Assembly (NCBI GenBank): GCA_017601265.1
Contig: JAFNJA010000059.1
Span: forward strand, 1 to 11,646
Length of the DNA: 11,646 bases
Reading direction: 5' to 3'
Source of the DNA: Candidatus Brockarchaeota archaeon
GTDB taxonomy: Archaea > Thermoproteota > EX4484-205 > DTQO01
The notes under the pieces are model-generated. The model was not told the origin of the DNA, searched no databases, and saw only the letters and a program-made list of their open reading frames with translations. Made by a program: the position numbers and the translations under genes. Shown here piece by piece: positions 1 to 5,658 of this stretch; the first letter of the stretch is position 1, and every line of letters begins with the position of its first letter.

Positions 1-510
1 ACGGTACCCAAGTTTCGCGAGCTCGCCGGCGGCCGTTAAGCCCGCCGGACCCGATCCTACGACCGCTATCTTGATGCCCGTGGATTTCGGAAGAGCCGGC
101 ATCCTTACCCCGCTCTTTAACTCCAGGTCCGCCGCAAAACGCTCGAGCGCCCCTATGGCCAAAGGCTCTCCCTTCCTCCCGAGAACGCAATTCGCTTCGC
201 ATTGGTCTTCTTGGGGGCAAACGCGCCCGCATACGGCCGGCAGGCTGTTCTTCTCCTTTATCGCCCTTATCGCTCCCTCGAAATCCCGTTCAGCGATCTT
301 CTTGACGAAACGGGGGATTTCGACCCCGACAGGGCAGCCCTCTACGCACTTCGGGTTTTTGCATTGCAAGCACCGCCCAGCCTCTTCGGTGGCTTGCGAA
401 AGATCGTAACCGAGCGCCACCTCACCAAAGTCGCGTATCCTTTCTTCGACGGCCCGCTTCGGCATCTCTTGCCTTCGCGCCTGCCTTCCAACTTGTTTGC
501 CCGAGCCCAC
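1..510 (-). CDS. nfnB: NfnB, NADH-dependent ferredoxin:NADP+ oxidoreductase large subunit (5' part only)
   Basis: This is the N-terminal 170 residues; the gene runs off the left edge. NfnB-type proteins belong to the glutamate synthase small-subunit (GltD-like) family and carry two [4Fe-4S] clusters, FAD and an NADPH site. The visible part shows Cys47, Cys50, Cys55 and Cys59, then Cys94, Cys98, Cys104 and Cys108, matching the two-cluster ferredoxin-like domain, and VGSGPAG at 151-157, the start of the FAD-binding Rossmann fold. It lies one base after the nfnA stop codon, which favours NfnB over a true glutamate synthase subunit. I chose the GTG at 510 because residues just before the first ATG (465) still resemble the family N-terminus. 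No good Shine-Dalgarno precedes either start, so translation is probably coupled to nfnA. Confidence 0.85.
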   Translation of the reverse strand, partial: MGSGKQVGRQARRQEMPKRAVEERIRDFGEVALGYDLSQATEEAGRCLQCKNPKCVEGCPVGVEIPRFVKKIAERDFEGAIRAIKEKNSLPAVCGRVCPQEDQCEANCVLGRKGEPLAIGALERFAADLELKSGVRMPALPKSTGIKIAVVGSGPAGLTAAGELAKLGYR

Positions 511-511
511 C

Positions 512-1348
512 TCAGCATCCCTGCTCCAGCAGTCGCAAAGCCAATCTCTCTTCCTCGGCGTACATCTTGAGCCTTGACAGGAGGTGGTCGAAATCAACTA
601 GGTGCGCGTCGAAAGTTGGGCCGTCCACGCATGCGAACTTCGTTTCGCCCCCGACGATGACCCTGCAACTTCCGCACATTCCAGTCCCGTCCACCATGAT
701 CGGGTTCAAACTCACGAGCGTCTTTATACCGTACCGGCGCGTTAGGTCCGAGACCGATTTCATCATGACCGCGGGTCCAACCGCGATGGCGAGATCCAAC
801 TTTTCCCCCGCTTCTACCACCTCCCTGAGCATGTCGGTAACGAATCCTCTCCTGCCTTTTGTCCCGTCGTCGGTAGTGACGTAAAACCTGTCGCTAACGC
901 TTTTCATTTCCTCCTCAAGGATGAGCAGCTCTCCGCTCCTGGCGCCTATTATCGATATTATGGCGTTTCCGGCTTCTTTCAGGGCCCTCGCCTCGGGATA
1001 CACGCAGGCGGTTCCGATCCCTCCGCCAACGACCGCGACGGTGCCGTACCTCCTGATTTCGCTTGGCGTCCCCAAAGGACCAACCACGTCGGAAATCGAA
1101 TCCCCCTCCTTTAACATTCCCAATCGCCTTGTCGTCCTGCCAACCTCTTGGAAGATGAAAGTCAGACTTCCGCCATCCTTGTTGACGGACACGGGCGTCA
1201 AGGGGATCCTCTCGCCTTGCTCGTCGATTCTGATCATGACGAATTGGCCGGGCCGGATCTTGGCGGCCACGCGTGGATTGAACTCGACCTCAATCGAGTG
1301 AATGTTCGGCGCAAGCTGCTTCTTTGAAACAATCCGGTGCAAATTCAT
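512..1348 (-). CDS. nfnA: NfnA, NADH-dependent ferredoxin:NADP+ oxidoreductase small subunit
   Basis: A 278-residue protein of the sulfide/dihydroorotate dehydrogenase-like FAD/NAD-binding family. In the Nfn complex this subunit holds FAD, the NAD(H) site and a [2Fe-2S] cluster, and couples reversible NADPH oxidation to NAD+ and ferredoxin reduction by electron bifurcation in the cytoplasm. Residues 1-100 form the FAD-binding barrel (RPGQFVMIR at 32-40). VAVVGGGIGTA at 105-115 is the NAD-binding glycine loop. DGTGMCGSCR near 220-229 plus Cys240 gives the C-x2-C-x11-C cluster motif, with Asp220 close by as a possible fourth ligand. The ending VDGPTFDAHLVDFD is typical of NfnA. A putative TATA box about 45 bases upstream and the lack of a Shine-Dalgarno suggest a short-leader transcript shared with nfnB. 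Length fits the family. Confidence 0.92.
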   Translation of the reverse strand: MNLHRIVSKKQLAPNIHSIEVEFNPRVAAKIRPGQFVMIRIDEQGERIPLTPVSVNKDGGSLTFIFQEVGRTTRRLGMLKEGDSISDVVGPLGTPSEIRRYGTVAVVGGGIGTACVYPEARALKEAGNAIISIIGARSGELLILEEEMKSVSDRFYVTTDDGTKGRRGFVTDMLREVVEAGEKLDLAIAVGPAVMMKSVSDLTRRYGIKTLVSLNPIMVDGTGMCGSCRVIVGGETKFACVDGPTFDAHLVDFDHLLSRLKMYAEEERLALRLLEQGC

Positions 1349-1387
1349 ACAACCCGCGTCTGTTGCTTTCGCGTCCAGCTGCCCGCC

Positions 1388-1397
1388 TTTGAATTAA
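1388..1397 (-). promoter_or_regulatory. Putative TATA box of nfnA-nfnB
   Basis: On the minus strand TTAATTCAAA lies about 45 bases upstream of the nfnA ATG. That would put transcription start near 1366 and leave a leader of roughly 18 bases. It is a weaker match than other boxes in the window. I see no T-rich terminator between arsR and this box, so read-through from cdc6-arsR is also possible. Confidence 0.4.
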
Positions 1398-1470
1398 GCC
1401 GCTTTTCTGTCTTTCCGTTCCCCAGGCGGTTCGGCGGTCCAACGGAACGGGTTGGCCGGCGAACAAGCGC

Positions 1471-1761
1471 CTACAACCTCGCGCTTCGTCTCGTCCAAAT
1501 CCAACCCAACACCGGCTTGAGTTCCGCCGCCAAGGGGTTGTTCTCCTCAAGCTCGTACAAAACGACCGCCTCGTACTTCAACTTCCTAACCAATCCCATT
1601 CCAACCAAAAGTTCGAGTTGCTGGTTGACGCTGCGCTGCGCAGCTCCGGTTTCTCTGCATATCCTGTACTTCGTTGAAGGCCCGAGGCTTGCGAGGGCGC
1701 AAAGGACCTTCAACCTGGTTGGGTTGCTTAGCGCGTCCATGAGCTCCAAAGGCGGGCTCAC
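1471..1761 (-). CDS. ArsR-family winged-helix transcriptional regulator
   Basis: A 96-residue protein that is essentially one winged helix-turn-helix domain. It starts with the characteristic LSNPTRLKVLCAL (residues 11-23), followed by the recognition-helix region TGAAQRSVNQQLELL and a beta wing ending VVLYELEEN. ArsR-type regulators are dimeric DNA-binding repressors or activators in the cytoplasm. I see no metal-binding cysteine pair of the classical ArsR type, so metal sensing is not supported. The GTG start overlaps the cdc6 stop in GTGA, with GGAGGA just upstream, indicating translational coupling to cdc6. An alternative ATG at 1740 with TTTGGAG before it would give 89 residues. Its target is unknown; the inverted repeat in front of cdc6 is a candidate. 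Confidence 0.82.
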   Translation of the reverse strand: MSPPLELMDALSNPTRLKVLCALASLGPSTKYRICRETGAAQRSVNQQLELLVGMGLVRKLKYEAVVLYELEENNPLAAELKPVLGWIWTRRSARL

Positions 1762-2894
1762 TCCTCCGGCAGCCTCGCCAGCCAGTTTTCAACCGCCACG
1801 AGGGTAGTCCCGACCAAACCTACTTTACCGTCCAGGATGTCTACGAGCCCTTCGAATTCCAGCCTCTTGAAACACCCCAGTTTCTCGACTTGACCACGTT
1901 TCGATTTATCGACCCTGCCCAGTATTTTCGGCATTGGGACGTAAGCTTCGTCCGACTCGCCCAACACCTGCGCGATCGCCCTGATCGCCTCGACGTGGCC
2001 GCTCGACAAAGCCGAAAGATCTCTCAGGTCGACTATCTTCTCGATTCTCGACTGGGCGCGCCTGACGCATTCTGGAGAAACTCGATCCGCGCCGTCGTAT
2101 TCCGCCTCGAGCCCTGAAGCTTGGAGTAGTTCGATGCCGTACCTGGCAGAACCAAAACCGAACCTTTCCACGATCCTGGAGATCAAGAGCACGACTTCGA
2201 ATTGGATCGCCCCGTCCCTGAACGATTCGCCCGCCCTTTCTACTAGAATGTCGCTCATCTCCCTGTAGTCGTAGGCGCTGAAGTCGTAGGGAAGTTTCGT
2301 CACTGCCGATCTAGTCCAACTTTCAAGCAAGTATTTAGATACGTCCTCCGCCCCGATAATGAGCATCGCGACCCTGTTCCTTTTGCCTGGCGAGGAGTCC
2401 GGCAACCTCATCAACTCGTAAAGAATTCCAGGACCGCATTTTTTTACGAACTGGTCGAAATCATCGAGGACCAGGAGGAGGAACTCCGATCTGCCGTCTA
2501 GATAGCTGTACGCGGCTTGAAGCAACTCGGACGCGCCATACCCCCTCGCGCGCGCGTCCGGCACGATCCTGCCGATGAGCATCTGGGCCAACCCAAAATT
2601 CGAGGACGCGTACCTGCAGTTTATGTGGGCGTGCATCAACTTCACGCCGTTCTCCTCAGCGATTTTGCGGAGCCTCATGGCCACCTTCCTAGCCGTAGCA
2701 GTCTTGCCGGCGCCGCTTGCGCCCGCGATTAGGACGTTCTTGGTGACGGTTCCCCGAGACAGGATCGCCGGAGCCAATAACTTGACCAGTTCCTCCTCGT
2801 GTTTTTCCCTATGGGGAAGGCGGCTTGGAAGGTAATCTGCGCTCAATTTCTCCAAGCCGTTCTCTTTGAAGACCCTATACCCCAATCCTGCCAA
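1758..2894 (-). CDS. cdc6: Orc1/Cdc6-family replication initiator, divergent
   Basis: A 378-residue AAA+ initiator of archaeal DNA replication, which normally binds origin recognition boxes and loads MCM helicase. Order of domains: N-terminal linker with LPHREKHEEEL, AAA+ core, then a C-terminal winged helix in roughly the last 85 residues. Visible motifs are Walker A GASGAGKT, Walker B LLLVLDDFDQF, sensor 1 at IIGAED, an arginine in ILVERAGESF (box VII region), and sensor 2 GSARYGIELL. Two positions depart from the usual Orc1/Cdc6 pattern: the Walker B LDE is LDD here, and the sensor 1 (S/T)ND is AED, so hydrolysis may be altered. The start is a TTG (2892-2894), which directly precedes the family's short N-terminus, with a TATA box about 35 bases before it. 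It is translationally coupled to the downstream ArsR gene. This may be a non-canonical paralogue rather than the main initiator. Confidence 0.9.
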   Translation of the reverse strand: MAGLGYRVFKENGLEKLSADYLPSRLPHREKHEEELVKLLAPAILSRGTVTKNVLIAGASGAGKTATARKVAMRLRKIAEENGVKLMHAHINCRYASSNFGLAQMLIGRIVPDARARGYGASELLQAAYSYLDGRSEFLLLVLDDFDQFVKKCGPGILYELMRLPDSSPGKRNRVAMLIIGAEDVSKYLLESWTRSAVTKLPYDFSAYDYREMSDILVERAGESFRDGAIQFEVVLLISRIVERFGFGSARYGIELLQASGLEAEYDGADRVSPECVRRAQSRIEKIVDLRDLSALSSGHVEAIRAIAQVLGESDEAYVPMPKILGRVDKSKRGQVEKLGCFKRLEFEGLVDILDGKVGLVGTTLVAVENWLARLPEE

Positions 2895-2906
2895 GCCGTC
2901 CTTCGA

Positions 2907-2922
2907 TTCGAGCGTCCTCGAA
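2907..2922. promoter_or_regulatory. Inverted repeat at the cdc6 transcription start, possible operator
   Basis: Perfect six-base arms TTCGAG and CTCGAA are separated by CGTC. The repeat sits between the cdc6 TATA box and its start codon, where a bound repressor would block transcription. Slightly wider, CCTTCGA at 2900-2906 and TCGAAAGG at 2918-2925 are also imperfectly symmetric. Binding by Cdc6 or by the coupled ArsR protein is inference. Confidence 0.35.
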
Positions 2923-2924
2923 AG

Positions 2925-2932
2925 GATATATC
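2925..2932 (-). promoter_or_regulatory. TATA box of cdc6-arsR
   Basis: GATATATC, read on the minus strand as GATATATCC, lies 31-38 bases upstream of the cdc6 TTG. The predicted transcription start near 2902 gives a leader of only a few bases. Confidence 0.55.
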
Positions 2933-2957
2933 AATTTATGGTGGCGGAGAAAAGCAG

Positions 2958-2964
2958 TTAAAAG
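2958..2964 (+). promoter_or_regulatory. Putative TATA box of the MtnA-family gene
   Basis: TTAAAAG is centred about 43 bases before the ATG at 3004 and predicts a transcription start near 2988. It faces away from the cdc6 promoter, so the 109-base gap is a divergent promoter region. Confidence 0.45.
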
Positions 2965-3003
2965 CGCCGGCCGCGCTCGATATGGTGCCAAGGTTGCAGC
3001 TCG

Positions 3004-4257
3004 ATGAACTTGGATCTTGGGAGGGTCGCGAAAAAACTGGATATCGAAGCGGATTCAGAACTTGGATTGCCTGTCCATCGTAAGACGACGCTTCCGGTCA
3101 CGTTGTGGTACGACCACGGCAAGGAGACGCTAGTGCTGCTGGACCAAAACAAGCTGCCTTTCGAGTTGACGACTTGGAAGACGCGCGATTGGAAGGAGGG
3201 AGCCCTCAAAGGGATAAAGGAGATGACGGTCAGGGGTTCCCAGGCGATAGGGGTCGCGGGAGCCTATTGCGTGCTATTGGCGGCGTGCCGCTTGTCAAAG
3301 GAAAGCGATTTCATGTCGAAGCTTTTGGAGGCCGCAGACTTCATCGGAAACGCGAGACCTACCGCGGCTCCGCTTTCTTGGGCTGCTGGAGAGTGCGCCG
3401 CGGCCGCAAAAAAGGCGTTCGAGGGCGGAGCCGGACCGTCGGACGTAGTCGAATCCGTCCGCGCCAGGGCTGACCAAATAATGGCCGAAGACCTAGTGCT
3501 CAACCACTACCTGAGGAAGGAAGGGCTGAAGCTGCTGAAGGGAGGGGACGTGGTCATGACCCACTGCAACGGGGGGAGCCTCTCTTCCACGCTCATGGGG
3601 CACGCCCTCGGCATACTCGAGGAGGCGTACGTCGACGGCTTGGACCTGACGGTAGTGTCCAAGGAGACGAGGCCTAGGAGCCAAGGATACAGGTTGACCG
3701 TTTGGGAGTTAAACCGCGCAGGCGTCCCGGTAATAGTCGTGACGGACAACATGATTTCGATATCGATGGAAAAGTTGGGGATCGACATGGTGCTCCTCGG
3801 GGCTGACAGGATCGCCGCCGACGGCTCGGTGGCGAACAAAGTCGGTTCCTCGGACATCGCAAGGATCGCGAGAGACCACAACATCCCCTTTTACTACGCG
3901 ACGTCCTACACCACGATCTCCCCTGAGATCGCTGATGGAAACTCGATACCGATAGAGGAGAGGCCTTCGGATGAGATAACGGAACCTTACAGGCTTTTGG
4001 CGAAAGAACTCAAAGCGAGCCTCAAGATATCCCGCTCCGCGCTCGACGAGTGGCCGCCCCCCTCGCGCTTGTGCGAGGGGAAGCCGAAAAGGGGCCAGAT
4101 CAGACTGTTCAACCCAGCCTTCGACGTTACCCCGCCGAACCTGATAAGCGGCATAGTGACGGACCTGGGGCGTTTCTTGCCGGAACAGGTATCCGCTTTG
4201 ACGAGGGAGAAGATGTCGCTGCTCGCGAAGGAAAGGGTTTCGATTTTCCTATCTTGA
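3004..4257 (+). CDS. MtnA-family aldose-ketose sugar-phosphate isomerase (methylthioribose-1-phosphate isomerase-like)
   Basis: A 417-residue member of the MtnA/aIF2B-like family, which isomerises a 1-phosphorylated ribose derivative to the ribulose form. Family hallmarks are the catalytic cysteine in THCNGGS (Cys188), the catalytic aspartate in LLGADRIAADG (Asp268), ETRPRSQG at 221-228, and the closing NPAFDVTP at 370-377. LVLLDQNKLP near 43-52 matches the MtnA N-terminal region. Departures: the usual RGAPAIG loop is RGSQAIG (77-83), and about 40 extra residues sit between IPIEERPSDEIT and NPAFDVTP, making the protein longer than the usual 350 or so. The substrate may therefore not be methylthioribose-1-phosphate; 5-deoxyribose-1-phosphate or ribose-1,5-bisphosphate relatives are alternatives. 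It is followed 13 bases later by a SWIM protein gene, probably in one transcript. Confidence 0.85.
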   Translation: MNLDLGRVAKKLDIEADSELGLPVHRKTTLPVTLWYDHGKETLVLLDQNKLPFELTTWKTRDWKEGALKGIKEMTVRGSQAIGVAGAYCVLLAACRLSKESDFMSKLLEAADFIGNARPTAAPLSWAAGECAAAAKKAFEGGAGPSDVVESVRARADQIMAEDLVLNHYLRKEGLKLLKGGDVVMTHCNGGSLSSTLMGHALGILEEAYVDGLDLTVVSKETRPRSQGYRLTVWELNRAGVPVIVVTDNMISISMEKLGIDMVLLGADRIAADGSVANKVGSSDIARIARDHNIPFYYATSYTTISPEIADGNSIPIEERPSDEITEPYRLLAKELKASLKISRSALDEWPPPSRLCEGKPKRGQIRLFNPAFDVTPPNLISGIVTDLGRFLPEQVSALTREKMSLLAKERVSIFLS

Positions 4258-4270
4258 AAAGGTCTCCGCG

Positions 4271-4516
4271 ATGGGAATCGACCGGATGATGGAGAAGGCG
4301 ATGAAGCTCGTGAAGCAAAGCAGAGTATACAGGACGGACATCGGACAGTACGAGGTCGTGGGAGACCACGGGACGTACAGGGTCGTCAAAACCCCTGACG
4401 GCATGCTGCATTGCAGTTGCCTCGGGTTCCAACAAAGGAAAAAATGCTCGCACGTGGGAGCCGTAGTCATATTCGAGTCGAGGCACCGCGAAAAGGCCGA
4501 ATGGTGGAAGTACTAG
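4271..4516 (+). CDS. Small SWIM zinc-finger protein
   Basis: An 81-residue protein dominated by a SWIM-type zinc finger: Cys48, Cys50, Cys59 and His61 in CSCLGF...KKCSHVGAV fit the C-x-C-x(n)-C-x-H pattern. SWIM domains bind zinc and are predicted to mediate nucleic-acid or protein contacts; no other domain is present. The N-terminal 20 residues are basic and helical (MEKAMKLVKQSR), followed by a short beta-rich stretch YEVVGDHGTYRVV. Start alternatives at Met6 or Met7 are possible; there is no strong Shine-Dalgarno. It lies 13 bases after the isomerase gene and ends convergently with cofD, sharing a CTAG. A function cannot be assigned beyond the domain. Confidence 0.85.
   Translation: MGIDRMMEKAMKLVKQSRVYRTDIGQYEVVGDHGTYRVVKTPDGMLHCSCLGFQQRKKCSHVGAVVIFESRHREKAEWWKY
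4439..4444 (-). terminator. Possible T-run terminator for cofD
   Basis: Six adenines on the plus strand give a T6 run on the minus strand about 70 bases past the cofD stop, inside the SWIM gene. Archaeal RNA polymerase can terminate on such runs without a hairpin. Tentative. Confidence 0.3.
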
Positions 4517-5451
4517 AAGGCCGTTTTTTCTCCTTCCAAAATTTCAAGCGCCAACCTCGCCGAATCTTCTTGCCCCTTCATCAAAATGTCGGTTGCGGTG
4601 GCGCGCATCCGAAGACCTTCTATGGCGCCAACGCGTCCGGCATCCGAGGTGTGCAAATAGATCTTCGATGCAACGCTGCAATAGAACCGCGCCACCCCTA
4701 GAACGGAACCCTCCAAACCCTCAACTTGCATCATCCTTACTGAAGGCCCGCTAACCGCCTTGTCGCCTATGAGCGGCGAAACCACGGACACTTTTTCCCT
4801 GCACGACTCGAGGGCTTTCTTGATGGACTTGATGGAGAGAATGGGACCGATCCCCGCTACTGGGTTGCTCGGACCTATTACCACAAGGTCGGCGTCGTAT
4901 ATGGACTTGAGGACTTCCGGTCCCGGCCTCGCTTTCTTCGATCCGTCGTAGAAGGTGCTCCTTACGGATGGCAGACCTTTCTCCCTCACGAGGTACTCGT
5001 TGAATGACAGCACGCCTTTGTCCGTTACCACCTTCGTCTGCACCCCGTCGTCCGACATCGGCAGAACGAAGCTCCTTACGCCCAAGTTCGAGGCCACCCT
5101 CGCGGTCACTTCCGTCAGCGAAAGGCCCTTTTTCAGCAACGCCGTTCTAACTACGTGCACCGCAAGGTCCTTGTCCCCGAGTTGGAACCAGGTTTCTCCA
5201 CCCAGCCTGCCCACTTCCCCAAGGAAGGTGAACGTGTCTCCGCGCCTGCCCCAACCCCTCGCCTCGTCCAAGAGTCCGGACAGTTGGTAAATTATGGAGT
5301 CCACATCGGGGCTCACGTGGAGCCCCAAATGTTCGAAATCGTCGCCAGTGTTGGCGATTATCGTCAGATGTCTCGGTTCCACGACGCGCGCGAAGCCAGC
5401 CACGAGCTTCCTCCCCCCCGTGCCGGCTGAAAGGACGACGACTTTTTTCAT
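4513..5451 (-). CDS. cofD: CofD, 2-phospho-L-lactate (LPPG:Fo) transferase of F420 biosynthesis
   Basis: CofD transfers the phospholactyl group (or phosphoenolpyruvyl group in some lineages) from the guanylyl-activated precursor to Fo, making F420-0. Counting from the chosen ATG, the 312-residue protein shows the nucleotide-binding start VVVLSAGTGG (4-13), IANTGDDFEHLGLHVSPD, LGDKDLAVH near 91-99, LPMSDD, and GPSNPVAGIGPIL at 193-205; all are CofD landmarks. Two small differences are visible in the first loop, Ala9 and Arg14, where SGGTGGAKL is usual. Length agrees with the family. The start at 5451 gives the typical MKK-VVVL opening; in-frame ATGs at 5475 and 5484 exist but lie too close to the TATA box. 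Its presence implies F420-dependent redox enzymes elsewhere in the genome. Confidence 0.92.
   Translation of the reverse strand: MKKVVVLSAGTGGRKLVAGFARVVEPRHLTIIANTGDDFEHLGLHVSPDVDSIIYQLSGLLDEARGWGRRGDTFTFLGEVGRLGGETWFQLGDKDLAVHVVRTALLKKGLSLTEVTARVASNLGVRSFVLPMSDDGVQTKVVTDKGVLSFNEYLVREKGLPSVRSTFYDGSKKARPGPEVLKSIYDADLVVIGPSNPVAGIGPILSIKSIKKALESCREKVSVVSPLIGDKAVSGPSVRMMQVEGLEGSVLGVARFYCSVASKIYLHTSDAGRVGAIEGLRMRATATDILMKGQEDSARLALEILEGEKTAF
4524..4529 (+). terminator. Likely T-run terminator after the isomerase-SWIM unit
   Basis: TTTTTT begins eight bases after the SWIM stop codon and is followed by more pyrimidines. This suits archaeal termination of the plus-strand transcript. The run lies inside the 3' end of cofD. 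Confidence 0.4.
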
Positions 5452-5493
5452 GGTTGACTCAACTACGTCGTCCATCGCGTGCATGCCGACTGG

Positions 5494-5503
5494 CTTTAAA
5501 TAC
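5494..5503 (-). promoter_or_regulatory. TATA box of cofD, nearly symmetric
   Basis: CTTTAAATAC on the plus strand reads as GTATTTAAAG on the minus strand. It predicts a cofD transcription start near 5471 and a leader of about 20 bases. The TTTAAA core is palindromic, so it could also serve plus-strand transcription starting near 5524. Confidence 0.55.
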
Positions 5504-5551
5504 CTTCGGCGGCACGCTTTCCTTCAATTACCATGAAGCACAAGATCGATT

Positions 5552-5575
5552 GGAGGCTTTTTGGAAAGAGCCTCC
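5552..5575 (+). other. Strong RNA-type hairpin upstream of the small-protein gene
   Basis: The left arm GGAGGCTTTTT and right arm AAAGAGCCTCC pair over 11 positions with one T-G wobble and a GG at the tip (in practice a slightly larger loop). The left arm contains the Shine-Dalgarno core GGAGG and the right arm its complement. It lies between the cofD promoter and the next plus-strand TATA box. It is not followed by a T-run, so it is not a bacterial-type terminator. Role unknown. Confidence 0.5.
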
Positions 5576-5628
5576 GCGTTTCAGTGATGAAAAACCCCCT
5601 TGCGCACGTCCCGCAAGCGCACGGAAGG

Positions 5629-5637
5629 CTTTTATGC
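5629..5637 (+). promoter_or_regulatory. TATA-like box of the signal peptidase trio
   Basis: CTTTTATGC is centred about 27 bases before the ATG at 5659, the spacing expected for a leaderless archaeal transcript. It supports the shorter start for that gene. Confidence 0.45.
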
Positions 5638-5658
5638 GCTCCATGGGGCGGGAAAGAG

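Noticed and set aside
1..510. Glutamate synthase small subunit (GltD).
   Set aside because: The sequence family is shared, but direct linkage to nfnA makes the Nfn large subunit the better call.
2895..3003. Replication origin next to cdc6.
   Set aside because: No origin recognition boxes or clear A/T-rich unwinding element are visible in this short gap; kept only as a test.
5584..5590. GTGATGA, an exact match to a C box of archaeal C/D guide RNAs.
   Set aside because: No CTGA D box lies at a suitable distance on the same strand, so a guide RNA is unsupported.
5533..5658. N-terminal extension of the small lysine-rich protein back to the ATG at 5533.
   Set aside because: It spans the long hairpin and a TATA-like box that sits exactly at leaderless distance from the ATG at 5659. 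Not excluded, only less likely.
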